A stretch of 64,000 nucleotides of DNA from Opeltia flavorubescens (Eukaryota > Ascomycota > Lecanoromycetes > Teloschistales > Teloschistaceae), in assembly GCA_000442125.1 (NCBI GenBank), contig KE546983.1:62001-126000 (forward strand), written 5' to 3'. The position numbers were made by a program, and so were the translations under genes. This document shows, piece after piece, positions 45,595 through 55,702 of the stretch. Positions within the stretch are counted from its first letter, which is position 1; each line of letters opens with the position of its first letter. The notes under the pieces are model-generated. The model had not been told where the DNA came from and did not search any database. It saw only the letters and a list, made by a program, of their open reading frames with translations.

Positions 45595-46600
45595 TAGCGT
45601 CGGGGTGAGTACTGACATCGTGGTATCGAATAGATTAGTATTCACATTAAAGGTATCAGGCGTCGAGCAAATCAACATCAGGATACCCAGGAGGCGTTGT
45701 AGAATAGCATTGATGTTAGGCAATCACACAGAAGGAAATGCGATTGCATCGTCTTCCAATCATACACGCGTGTCCCATTAACTTTCAACCAATAATCAAC
45801 GCAAGGTTGGCGGGGAATATAAATGCCAACTCCGTGGTCTTCGTGGTCTCCGTAAAGGAAGGATAGAAGACGACTTGGCAACTACTGTAAGGTCTCTGAC
45901 AGTCCTTGAGTAAGTCCTTCCTTCTTCGAGACCGTAATCAGGATTATCAAGTGATACAACCTCAACTTCCTTTCTTTCAACCGTCTTCTCAATCAATCTT
46001 CGCCAACTAAAATGCGTTGCCATCGTAAAGCCGGGAATTCTGCTATCAACGGGTTCTTGCATTAGACTTACCGTCTACCTCCCGAACTGCGACCCTTTTC
46101 TTGATATCTCAACGGAACGCACGGTCTGGAAGGGCCCTTTGAGACATTTCTCGAGCACATTTCTTACTATAATTCTACTTGATACCATTAGCGTTGACTA
46201 TCACCTCCACCTGGGAGCTGATCTTTACTGGATCTCATTTCTTGCCGGTCGGGTCGCTTGGGAGAAGCAAACATGCTTTATAGCGGTCCATTTTTTCGTC
46301 ATTTACTACCTTTTATCATTGGAAGTGATACATTATCAGCAGCCATCTCGGGTTTTCTGAAATCCAAAATTTTCGAATCAGCTTACGACTTGTTCTAGAC
46401 TTAAGACGAACTCAGTCTCTTATCCATCTCGATAATCAAATCACTACAATTCCCCCTCCTTATCGTTGCATCACTTTCGCACCCTCGTCGTCCGTCTAGG
46501 ATAGGAATTACTCCCGCTCGTCCGCGTGGGACAGAGACTACTCCACCAGAAAGCCCCGGAGGTACGCTCCTTCGATATGGAAAACAACTAGCTTGGCTGA
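45595..46600. other. No supported gene
   Basis: Short frames only. Minus-strand 45796-46062 and plus-strand 46139-46360 have no motif. The region may hold upstream exons of the AT-hook frame at 46601. Confidence 0.4.
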
Positions 46601-47008
46601 TTCCACGCAGCATGGGACGTCCCAAGCCGATCGCCCACCCCTCGATATCCTAAACGCATCATAAAGCCCAACGTCGCGACCACGACTACCGCTACAGAAA
46701 GCCCAACGATCCAGAAGCGCGAAAGAGGTCGTCCACGGAAGAGTCAACCTGCTCCTCCTCGTCCACAAATCTCAGGCCAGCCATCCAATCCTACCTCCAC
46801 TGGCTCAGCGCCATCTAAACCGGGTTTTGCGACCACGGATGCTGCAGCCGCTCTGCACGTCCAAGCGAATAGCAACGGCATGCAGATGAACATCCTCCTC
46901 ATAATCGCTGGCATCAACAAGTTAGATGACGAACATGGGGCTCGCGTTAGAAGAGCAGCGGAGACTTTCCTTAACACGGTTCGCGATAATCATCGGTCAC
47001 AGTACTAG
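46601..47008 (+). CDS. AT-hook protein, partial (5' end not found)
   Basis: A 135-codon frame closes at TAG 47006-47008. It contains KRERGRPRKSQPAPP, a good AT-hook core (RGRP with flanking basic residues), then a Pro/Ser/Thr-rich linker and a helical C-terminus (MNILLIIAGINKLDDEHG, RRAAETFLNTVRDN). A TGA at 46598 closes the frame upstream, and no ATG precedes the AT-hook. It is therefore either a 3' exon of a spliced gene or a truncated relic. It resembles the 27043 gene only in the AT-hook, as the long coiled coil is absent. Confidence 0.45.
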   Translation, partial: FHAAWDVPSRSPTPRYPKRIIKPNVATTTTATESPTIQKRERGRPRKSQPAPPRPQISGQPSNPTSTGSAPSKPGFATTDAAAALHVQANSNGMQMNILLIIAGINKLDDEHGARVRRAAETFLNTVRDNHRSQY

Positions 47009-47256
47009 TCTTTTTCTGGTGTCACAAGTACAAAGACGCTGAGGTTCCCCCGCACGCGATTGCTTTCAGTGGTGAAGCCAGCGATAGGCTCGGTAGAGCA
47101 GTAGGCGGTGGAATCGAGGGAGTTGGAAATGGGAAAAGGACGTTGAGATGGGAGGTCGTTGATTTGATTTTTTGGCTGTGGAGGAGACTGGGATTGTAGA
47201 TTTGTATATGATAATAGCCAAGATTAGCTTGTATCCTGCACCGATCCAAGCCCGTT

Positions 47257-47466
47257 GTGGGGCACCATTGTGGTATGGAATCCCATTTGAAAGGAGACAC
47301 AGCATTTGGATATGAGTGTCTTATACAAGACCTCAAATACGAAGCACAAATTTACAAGCGGTTGAAGATTCTTCAAGGAGTCGACATTCTAGTCTATCTC
47401 GACAATACTGACCTCGTCAAAAAGTGGTTTGGATACGGGAATTGCATTCTTCAGGCGGTGCGGTAG
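47257..47466 (+). pseudogene. Fragment of a second kinase-like gene
   Basis: About 45 codons match the N-lobe of the kinase-like protein at 36566-39106: DLKYEAQIYKRLKILQG and VDILVYLDNTDLVKKWFGYG correspond to SKREARVYQHLKARQG and TSIPVYLGNISLVRPWIGEN in order and spacing. The frame stops right after it, and neither the catalytic loop nor the N-terminal domain is found nearby. It is a small remnant of a paralogue. Confidence 0.6.
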
Positions 47467-47617
47467 TCCAGGGATTGGATAGATTATAACCGGCGCAGGT
47501 TAGAGTCTTCAAAGACAAATGCCATCTCCTCGGAATCAAGCATGGGACTTAGAGGCTAGAAATCCGCTATGGAATAAGAATTGGCAAAAGCTGCGAAGCT
47601 AATAATGGTATACATAG

Positions 47618-48037
47618 AGCGTAAACACTGATCCTGTATCTTCACCTGATAGGAACCGTAAGGCTGCTGAAGGTGAGAAGGCCGCAAAGCTAGATGCGCC
47701 TAGGCTACGCGAACGAAACAGGATAAGAGATTAACCAGCTTCACAAAGCTTTGCTAGGCCAGTAAAAGCGGCCCTATCCGAAGTTATTAAAGCTAAGCCG
47801 AGCCAACAGTACTTCGAAGCGTCTTCCAGCGCGGCTCTAAAGACACCTGCGCCGCCGCCGCTTGACATCTTCTCGCCGGAAGGCTCTAAGCCGCCCGCCG
47901 CACGTCCAGAAGGAAGGGATACGCCGCCGCCAGCAGATACTGGTCCCGAATCAGCAAATACCAATGCTTCCGGCTCTGTAAGTAGGGCAAGTAAGAGACA
48001 ACGAGGACGTCTCACCGGTAATCTACGGATGGAATAA
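47618..48037 (+). pseudogene. Unknown low-complexity protein relic with in-frame stop
   Basis: One frame runs from 47618 to TAA 48035-48037, interrupted by TAA at 47732-47734. A Lys/Arg/Glu/Ala-rich part (RKAAEGEKAAKLDAPRLRER) precedes the stop. After it come ARPVKAALSEVIKAKPSQQY, a Pro/Ala/Ser linker and a basic end (RASKRQRGRLTG, weakly AT-hook-like). No ATG is present, so it is an exon or remnant. It could be part of the AT-hook locus at 46601 or a retroelement gag-like piece. I do not recognise it. Confidence 0.3.
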
Positions 48038-48823
48038 ATGCGTCAGTGAGGATTCCGGTACGTACTCCTTCAGCTCAGTCTAGATAGCAATCATTCCCGT
48101 ATACCGTGCATGCGAAAAACCATAAACGTAATAGCGGAATAGGTCAAGTTTTTAATAGAAAGCGGGCTTTTATAGAACAGTACCTTTTTACGATATTGAC
48201 ACCCCAATTGTAAGGCTTTGGGGATAGGTCCATATCAGATTTCGTGGCATGGAATTCAATTTTCTCCGGGTGAGCGGGTGGATCTTGGCGAACAGATGGA
48301 TTGATATACTCCACTATATATGTGCTCATATTTCGATTTGATGCTTTCAATTAAAGGTAATTCCGCTTCCGCTTACTCTACAGAGCCGGCCGAAAAGGGG
48401 GCATCGGATACTGATGGTAATTTCTTTAAGCTTTTTTCCCCTTTATCTCTCGGATTCTGTCCCTTTCCACTTCTCCTCGATTTTATCGTTTCTTCCGATT
48501 TCTTTATCCCTTTTCTTTCAACCTAGATTTCGTCCCTTGGTCTTATTGTTCGCGCATTCTTCCATCTTAGGCGATAGTATAAGGACGCGCGAGCTGTCGA
48601 GTCTCAGGCTTCTTCTAGTACCTTCTTTTCGCCTGAGTTCCCCTTGGGTTATAGTTGATAAAAGGGTTGTTTAAAACGATTTCTTTGTTATAAGTATCTC
48701 GAAGCGCTGCTCGGAAGAAAATCTATTTAAACCGTCTAACTCTCCGTGTATATTAATCTCCATCGCCTCCACAAAACCTCACTCCTACGATTACCCTTGA
48801 GAAAAAAGATTCATTGGACCTCC
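48038..48823. other. No supported gene; pyrimidine-rich tract
   Basis: The plus strand from about 48420 to 48660 is strongly C/T-rich, as in a long leader or promoter tract. No coding motif is seen. It lies directly upstream of the coiled-coil gene at 48824. Confidence 0.4.
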
Positions 48824-49351
48824 ATGGCATCATCAGAAAACAAACCAGTTACTTCCCCCCTTGCTCTCCTTGATCCTCCTGGCAACGATGGTAATAATAG
48901 CAATGTAACAACACAACGAACCATGGAAGAAGAGAAACACTGGGCCCAGGAAACGATAACTTGGATGGCCGATAAACCCTGGGAGGAGATCGCTCGCCTC
49001 ACATCCGGTCCTCGGCGCCGTATCGAAGGACAGGACTTAGTCGATCTCAGCAAGATCCGAAGGCACTACCGCACGCAGCCCGAGCGACAGGACTTGGAGA
49101 TGTTTCTTCCGCTCTCGGTGAAGGAGTTGGAGGAGAAATTTTGCCGCAAGAGGAACGAGGAGCTTAGAAAGGAACTTAAAGATATAGAAGCTAGAGCGAA
49201 GACCGCTGAGGATAAATGCTTGGAACTTGAGAAGATGCTTGAAAATGTACAAAAGAAATGGGCCCTCAGCATGGATGAGATAATTAAACTCAAGTATGGA
49301 ATAAATGGAGGAAAGGCTGGTGGGAATTCCTGGTGGTTTTTCGGAGCCTGA
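48824..49351 (+). CDS. Hypothetical coiled-coil protein
   Basis: This frame encodes 175 aa from the ATG in good context at 48824 (TCCATGGCA, protein MASSENKP). The frame is open further upstream to 48746, but that leader is basic and unlikely to be protein. After a disordered start come EKHWAQETITWMADKPWEE and a basic RRRIEGQDLVDL. Residues 100-155 form a long helix with heptads (KELEEKFCRKRNEELRKEL, KCLELEKMLENVQKKW). The end is Gly-rich with WWFFG. No family recognised. The coding pattern is good. Confidence 0.5.
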   Translation: MASSENKPVTSPLALLDPPGNDGNNSNVTTQRTMEEEKHWAQETITWMADKPWEEIARLTSGPRRRIEGQDLVDLSKIRRHYRTQPERQDLEMFLPLSVKELEEKFCRKRNEELRKELKDIEARAKTAEDKCLELEKMLENVQKKWALSMDEIIKLKYGINGGKAGGNSWWFFGA

Positions 49352-50262
49352 AGGTCTGGAGAATTCTAGAGCAGAGGAGTTCTGGTAGGATAGTTCTGGC
49401 TGGGCGTGGATCCAATTCAATATAGGAGCAAATATATCGAACGACAATTCGCCATTAAGGCGTATTTTGTCAAAGAATGCGTATTATTGAAGAGGGGTTC
49501 GAAGTCGAAAATTTTACTTGTATTAGAGTCTAGATTTCGATGTCTAGATTTCGATAACCAAACCATTTTTTCTTTCAACGCCGTATATCGGTAACTACAA
49601 CGGTATATTCCACCCAATCCTAGATAGTATATTTAATCTTTATAATCTGCACTACCTTACCTTTCTATATTTTGTATAATCTGCGAGACTTCGTCTACGA
49701 CGTAATCTGTCCGCTTTGCAGTTATTTTGCTCTCCCGGTTTTGCTCCTTGGTATTTCCTACGAGTCATTGACGGCATTACCTAAGCCGGTCATTGCACCG
49801 GTAGACCGATCAGGTCTATAAGAACCAGATGCAGCACACCCATAGAAACTTCAATTCATTGTTCTCTCCTTGAGGCTCTTCTACGCAATGGTTGGTTCCT
49901 TAGAGAACAAACACTATTGTAATATCACGCTTTGAACTTGGGACAATTACTTTGTGCCCAGAGTACAAAGCCTATTATCGGAACCAGCGTGCAAGTGTAG
50001 TCTACTGATATCTTCTTGGTTCGAGATAGAGAAAGGAACTCCGCGTAGGCAGATCTGGGTCTTCGAGTTCGTGAGAGAACGAATTAAATAAAGAAACGGA
50101 TAAAGAATTTTCTACAAGGTTGGATTGGATGAATTTATACCTGAAAACCTTAAGTAATGATGTTGTACTCTATCTCGCCCCTGAATGTACACTCTGGAAA
50201 TTTCCGAAAAGCAGCGAATCTACGAGGCTTACACATTGGATTTTAGAGTTCGCTAAATTGTC
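49352..50262. other. Intergenic; left copy of a duplicated upstream block
   Basis: No supported gene. The 48 bp at 50013-50060 match 51813-51860 at 39 of 48 positions, and each copy lies about 245 bp before the ATG of a RING paralogue (see the repeat entries). Confidence 0.5.
50013..50060 (+). repeat. Upstream block of the RING tandem duplication, copy 1
   Basis: It begins TTCTTGGTTCGA and ends AGATCTGGGT, and is aligned without gaps to 51813-51860 with 39 of 48 identical bases. It sits 250 bp before the ATG at 50263. It may be a shared promoter element or simply duplicated DNA. Confidence 0.6.
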
Positions 50263-51156
50263 ATGCCTGCCCAAACAGCGAACGATGTTTTGAATGTGGA
50301 CGTAACAATGCTCGGAGGAATAACAGAGTGGCCGCTCTGTTATGTTAAGTATGGCTGGTCCCCAGGCGCAGAGACCCCGATACGAACCTGTTGCGGCCAC
50401 ATCTTTGGTTTAAACTGCTTGAAGAAGTGGGCGGCCACTTTCAATACACCGGAGACTGGTCCCCCGACTTGTCCGTCCTGCAGAGCAATTTTGCAAATCG
50501 GCGCAAATGATCAACAGAATGCACAACCGATACCTGCAACTCCAAACTCTGCGCCAGAAAATACTCGAGTAGCGCCAGCAGAACCAACAAATAACCGGCG
50601 TGGTATTACTCCAGCATCAGCCTCAAACCCAAGGTCAGAAATCGTTCAGCGGAACTCGGAACAGCACCGTGAAACGTTGTTTTCGCGGATGATTGACAGT
50701 CGTCGCCTCGCTCCCACATTGTCAAGTGAGGAGAAGATCGATGCATGGATCCAAGACTTTGAGATACTCCGGCATCGGCGTGTGACATCTGATCAGAAGC
50801 AATGGCTCCAGCGAACAGAGCATCTCTGGTTAGCGGTCATAAATGCTGTTCTCTCATCCCCAAACCGCGACACCGTCCGTGTACTTCTGGAATGGAAAAA
50901 TCCGTACCATATTTACCTAGGACTATCCAGGTATAGCGAACGTCCCGCTGCTACGAGAGCGATAACGAATGTACGCATTCTGCAAGCTCAAGTCTCAGGG
51001 CTAATGCGATATCTTGAAGAGCATCTTGACCAAGCTAGTGATGTCGGTATAGATTGTATGGAATTCTCGATTTTGGCGGGGGATAGACCCGTCGGTGGAT
51101 TCTGCTGGCTTGAGGACCATAAGCAACGGCTTAGGTCGTATCAATCTTCTGCTTGA
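50263..51156 (+). CDS. Degenerate RING-domain protein (tandem paralogue 1)
   Basis: This single-exon gene encodes 297 aa. The RING-like block covers residues 20-74: TEWPLC, RTCCGHIFGLNC, KKW and TCPSC. Compared with the neighbour at 52055, the first zinc-ligand Cys is Trp23 (TEWPLC against TECSLC). The remaining ligands C26, C44, H46, C52, C70 and C73 are present, and the fifth position is Gly, as in its relatives. Residues 165-230 form a second conserved region (IDAWIQDFEILRHRR, SDQKQWLQRTEHLWLAV, VLLEWKNPYHIYL) shared with the neighbour. The frame is intact. Loss of C1 should weaken the first zinc site, so the protein may be an inactive or altered E3. Partner unknown. Confidence 0.75.
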   Translation: MPAQTANDVLNVDVTMLGGITEWPLCYVKYGWSPGAETPIRTCCGHIFGLNCLKKWAATFNTPETGPPTCPSCRAILQIGANDQQNAQPIPATPNSAPENTRVAPAEPTNNRRGITPASASNPRSEIVQRNSEQHRETLFSRMIDSRRLAPTLSSEEKIDAWIQDFEILRHRRVTSDQKQWLQRTEHLWLAVINAVLSSPNRDTVRVLLEWKNPYHIYLGLSRYSERPAATRAITNVRILQAQVSGLMRYLEEHLDQASDVGIDCMEFSILAGDRPVGGFCWLEDHKQRLRSYQSSA

Positions 51157-52054
51157 ATACTCTTACTGGAGGATTCTTATAGCTCTTGTCCAAACCCCAT
51201 TGCTTTTTAGTAGAGGAGTCGTGCTGGATAGTTGGCAAAATAGAAAGGTTTATGGGAAATGCAATCAGGTCTTTCGCACAGTCGCAATCAAATAATAGCT
51301 GGATGAAAATATTAACAGTGATCTACTTCGAACTCTGTGAACTTGGCTAAGCAAAGCACCTTGTTTGACGATAACCTACGTTTTTGGGCCATGGATCTAG
51401 CGGACTCGACGAGATCTTCGTTCCCCCGTCACATCAAGCATAATTTGGACCGCGAGCAAGTAGAGAGGTTAAACAAGGTAAGAGCAGGAGTACTGTGGAA
51501 GATTGGAGCAATCTAAAACGGATTGACCATAAAGATTCAAAGGCTGGAAGAACTGACCAGTTAGGATACTTATCCGGTACCAGTATATATTGGACTGCTT
51601 TGACAAAAATATTGGCAACGATTGCTATAAAGCCGCCAGGATATCCCGGATTCGACGGGTAATAATAAGAAATCAAATACAATTTCCTCTACTTAAATGT
51701 TCTATCAAGTTAAAATCTAATATCTTGCTTAAAGGTAGAATAATCCGTTATTTCCTTCCCAAAAAAGAAGCCTATTTTCAGTATATACGTGTAAGTTCAT
51801 TCGACCAATAGTTTCTTGGTTCGATTTAAATAAAGAAATTCCGCGAAGGAAGATCTAGGTAAAAGGAATCGTAACTATCGAAGATAAGGAGAAAAGATCA
51901 AGAAATTATTGCTAGGCTGTTGACGACAAAACCGTGTATAATTATCTACTAAACTCAAATCTTACTGCTACTTCGCTCCCGGTTTCGTAATCAACACTGA
52001 TTCAAAGGCCAGTTTGTATTCAGGAATCCGTTGTAGCATACCATCTCTCCGATA
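51157..52054. other. Intergenic; right copy of the duplicated upstream block
   Basis: Spacer between the two RING paralogues. Short frames without motifs. It contains the second copy of the upstream block (51813-51860). Confidence 0.5.
51813..51860 (+). repeat. Upstream block of the RING tandem duplication, copy 2
   Basis: Ungapped match to 50013-50060 (39 of 48), 242 bp before the ATG at 52055. The near-equal distance to both start codons shows that the duplicated unit included the upstream region, with a period of about 1.8 kb. Confidence 0.6.
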
Positions 52055-52942
52055 ATGCCTATCAATCTGGCAACGACGGCACCTCCTAAATATTTCGACC
52101 TGCACCACTTGGCTATCACTGACCTGGGAGATTCAACGGAATGCTCGCTCTGCCTGAAGAAATACGGTTGGAAAATATCAGATTCGGAGGTGCCGGTCCG
52201 AATATATTGCGGCCACATCTTTGGTCTTGAGTGTATGAAAGAATGGGCTTCCAGTCTGTTACCAAGAGATCCGACTTGCCCGTACTGTAGAGCGGTTCTC
52301 CCGAGAGTTATTGGGACAGGGAGTAGGCCGACACCTTTAGGGTCGCAGCGAGCCCAGATGCCGCCTGATGTACAGCGGATCACTACGCCGATACTTATTG
52401 CAAATCAAGATCCTTCGACAGAGGCTACTCAGCAGAGCATAAGTCAGCACCGAACAGCCTCCACGATTCGAGTCGAAGAAATAGAGATCGATAGGTGGGT
52501 AGAGAGCTTACAGAGGATCCGACTTGGTAGGCCCGTCACACCTAGCCAAAAGCAATGGCTACGGCGTACGGAACTTCTCTGGCTAGCTCTCTACGACGCT
52601 GCAGTTTCAGCCCCAACGATCCACACTGCCATGGTACTTTTGGCATGGAGTAACCCATATTTCGTTTACCTGATCGGGCAACGGGAGCGAGAAGGTAACA
52701 ACGAGCTCAGATATTATCTCGAGCTCGGACTCACCGTAATGCTCGATGATACCGAGGTTATTGAAACTTCCTTTTCGAGGCCATGGCGCGCTCTCATGGG
52801 GCATATGGACCGAGGGGGGAGTTTGGTATTGAAGCTGAGGATTTTCCTAGACTCATATCACTCTCTAGATCTAAGGATTGGCTTCAAGACCACGTGCGAC
52901 GGCTTCTGGGGTATCTTGATTCTCAACGGAACGCTTATATGA
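52055..52942 (+). CDS. RING-domain protein, putative E3 ligase (tandem paralogue 2)
   Basis: This single-exon gene encodes 295 aa. The RING-like domain has C30 and C33 (TECSLC), C52 and H54 (YCGHIFGLEC), C60, and C75 and C78 (TCPYC), with Gly at the fifth position. After a disordered linker a conserved helical region follows (IDRWVESLQRIRLGR, SQKQWLRRTELLWLALYDA, VLLAWSNPYFVYL), shared with the neighbour at 50263. There is no membrane segment, unlike the RING gene at 5537. It is probably a soluble ubiquitin ligase with a fungal-specific C-terminal domain. It arose by tandem duplication with its neighbour and keeps the first zinc-ligand Cys that the neighbour has lost. Confidence 0.8.
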   Translation: MPINLATTAPPKYFDLHHLAITDLGDSTECSLCLKKYGWKISDSEVPVRIYCGHIFGLECMKEWASSLLPRDPTCPYCRAVLPRVIGTGSRPTPLGSQRAQMPPDVQRITTPILIANQDPSTEATQQSISQHRTASTIRVEEIEIDRWVESLQRIRLGRPVTPSQKQWLRRTELLWLALYDAAVSAPTIHTAMVLLAWSNPYFVYLIGQREREGNNELRYYLELGLTVMLDDTEVIETSFSRPWRALMGHMDRGGSLVLKLRIFLDSYHSLDLRIGFKTTCDGFWGILILNGTLI

Positions 52943-54158
52943 TTTGACTTCAGTAGCGGGACGGTCCAAGGAAGAGTTTTTAGGTGATTGTTCTTGAAAT
53001 ATATAGCTGCATTGATGTTGTAATTGTATTTAAACTTATTTTTGTTCAAATTTCAATTCAAGTACAAACGATTGCAGAAAATTGATTAGGTATACTCCTT
53101 TAAGTTTTCTTCAAAAGCTGGCCAAGGTTTGATAATAGTATTCAATATTTTTAAATGCAATTGCTGAACGGATACAATAAACTTAATACGAATCAAAAAA
53201 AAATATTGAATAATATATTCAATTTTCTATATATTCAAATCTATTTAAAGAATTCAAAATTAGTGTAAAATATAACTTCCAATAGAGTAGGTACAGAAGA
53301 AAAAACTAAGAATCTAAATATCGAGCCGCAACGGCGCTACTCAGGAGAATCACCATATATGGATCACCTCCGGCATTAGGCCTGATATAGTGGTCGCCAG
53401 GCCAAATCCGGGTTCTCGTTCGGGTTAGCCCAAGCCAGCAGAAAGGACTAAGCCTAGAATAATTAGCGGCCAAAGAATCTTGGCAAGGCAGCACGAAGTA
53501 CCTACCTCGATTGACTGGTCTAGCCAATTATTGGTCATTCTAGCACACCAGTAATTCTCAGCCTTGCGGACAGTGAAAACAAGGTTTTTAACATGAAGTT
53601 TCATGTTGAGAGATCATCTCTACTACTTTTTCCCAAAGGCTTTACTACAATACAGATCCCCACATGTAAAGCGATACTCGTGACTAAAACCTTGCTTGAA
53701 AGAATACCTACAAACAATGACGAATAACGGCACCGAAGTGGCTGCTGAGATGCTTGCTATAACAACGACTGGTAGGCAACTAGCACCCCGCTTCAGAGTA
53801 TTGCTTCAAGCCCAGTTGCTTGATCCGATATTCGGAGACTTCGACGTTATTAACCTGATGCCCATTGAAACCTGGATTACGATGTTGGATTAGGGCAGTA
53901 AGCCTCGACCGTCGGCAATTTATACGCTTCGAAGATGTACAGCACTACCAGAGAGCCTCTCGTCACAGCTAGGAGACGGATCTACAAAATTCAAAATGTT
54001 AAAGGCAGGAATACGTTTATCGCTGGAGGAGAATAGAGCCACATTCAATGCTACTTTCAAAGCTTTCAGGAGCGCTGTTCTGCTTTCTCGGGAGATTTTG
54101 AGGGAGTGCGGTCGTCCCAATTTTCTGAATTAGATTTTTGGCTAACCCTTACAGATCA
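52943..54158. other. AT-rich intergenic and possible relic exons
   Basis: 53090-53300 is AT-rich but not RIP-saturated. At 53717-53893 a frame MTNNGTEVAAEMLA..LLQAQLLDPIFGDFD looks protein-like and ends in TAG. Some sequence in the same and another frame up to 54120 (LSLEENRATFNATFKAF) also looks coding. CTAAC..CAG just before 54159 is a good acceptor. These may be broken or unspliced exons of the next gene, but I could not build a model. Confidence 0.35.
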
Positions 54159-54611
54159 ATGGATGACGACCTCCTGAAGGACGTCCACAGGCTCACTGCT
54201 CGACATGCTGATCAAGTCAGTCCTGCTATAGAAGTGGCAAAGCTATTCAATGCGACGATTAGCTATATCGTCGATACTAAGACCCAGAACTCATCTGATG
54301 GATCAAGACAAACTCCATGCTCACCCTGTTTATACGGTCGCAACAAGTCGGCACTCTTCTTCCCAGTCAGAGGCAAATTTGACGTCAACCCACGTACCAA
54401 ATTAGTATCGGAAAATGCCTTAAAGAGAGCCGGTTTTGACGCCTTTGTTGAAACGGTTACCCCCACATTGGTCAATATGTCTGGAAAGAGGATTACGCTA
54501 GACAAGAGGATTAAGCTGAATTGGTACCTCGACAGTGACCAGGTTTCCTACACTGATAACTTTTGGGTTGTGAGGGATTTGGACTGTAATATTACGTTAG
54601 CGAGTTATTAG
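54159..54611 (+). CDS. Hypothetical protein, possibly a 3' exon
   Basis: A frame of 150 codons from ATG 54159 (MDDDLLKDVHRL) to TAG, with even composition and a plausible fold (AIEVAKLFNATISYIVDTK, SGKRITLDKRIKLNWYL). No recognised domain. An acceptor-like CTAACCCTTACAG ends six bases before the ATG, so this may be the last exon of a longer gene starting near 53717. It may also be one of the relics common in this area. Confidence 0.35.
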   Translation: MDDDLLKDVHRLTARHADQVSPAIEVAKLFNATISYIVDTKTQNSSDGSRQTPCSPCLYGRNKSALFFPVRGKFDVNPRTKLVSENALKRAGFDAFVETVTPTLVNMSGKRITLDKRIKLNWYLDSDQVSYTDNFWVVRDLDCNITLASY

Positions 54612-55702
54612 TTATAATCGTAAGAAATATAGCTGTATTTTGTCTGATCATTGACGCATACCGAAAGAGATCGAAGTTAAAAACGGTATTTAGTGGCAGC
54701 CCCGATGGATATATGCGAAGGCTCGGCTATAGTAATCGTGAAGTCGCAATAAATAGGAAGGTTAAAGCTGTCCTTCAGGAATTCCAACTCTTTGACAATG
54801 GAGAAATTGTAATTGAAAAAGGTTCGAGGTTTTCGACATCTGCAAAATTGCAGTATCGCTTTCTGCTCGAATGGAGAGGATATTGACATCTCTAGATTTA
54901 GGTAATACTTGAGAGAGATCTTGAATGGCTTCCTCGGTCCCCAGTATTTTCTTTGCCTTGTTTTCTTTCGCCTCGATATACTCGGTAAAATCTCTGTTGG
55001 TCAGGCGAAGCCGAGCTAGACTTCGACACACACGCCGAGCGGGCAATAGTCTAACGATTTTCAATATAGTAAAAGTTGGCAATAACGGAGCTGCTCCAGA
55101 TCTACTGAAAGACGAAACAAGTACAGCGGACCCTTACAAGCAGGTTCGCTTATTAACAAACGATAGAGTGAGCCTCACTTACACCTGCCTTCAATCTCAC
55201 AACCTCGCCACGACTTGCCTTGATGTCGGAAAAAATCATCAGCCAGGAATACGTTCGCTGGAGTTCTCACCTCCACTTCTACTGATGTGGTATTACATAG
55301 ATATACTTCCGACCTTGCATGGGCCATGTACCCCGCTCACTGCACAAGGCAGCCAGCTATCAGCTGCATCTAGGAGGGGTAAGCAGATTCCCAGCAGGCC
55401 GAAAAGAGTTCAGACGGTAATCCGCCCACTACCCGGATATCGTCGGGACCGGATGTCTCTGATGCCACAGCGCAGAGAAGAGGCCGTGGAGGCAGATGTT
55501 GTCGCGCGAGTACGCGCGTAGTTCCAGATCTACACCAAACCGCCAAAGAGCATGCAAGAGCCAAGATTACAGCTACCGCGACGTGCATCATGCACTTTAT
55601 CCACCTAATGCTCCAATTCAGTGGTACTTCAAACTTCTCCTCGCTTGGATTATTAATTCCCTCATTACTCAAGTACATATGCATTCAAAAGCGAAGTCAA
55701 TT
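54612..55702. other. No confidently supported gene
   Basis: A minus-strand frame at 54762-55082 has LLPARRVCRSLARLRLTNRD, which faintly recalls an F-box start, but it lacks an ATG and a downstream repeat domain. The plus-strand frame 54925-55521 overlaps it and has no motif. I leave both uncalled. Confidence 0.4.

Noticed and set aside
54762-55082. Possible F-box start (LLPARRVCRSL) on the minus strand
   Set aside because: No ATG, no further F-box residues that I can confirm, and no downstream repeat domain.
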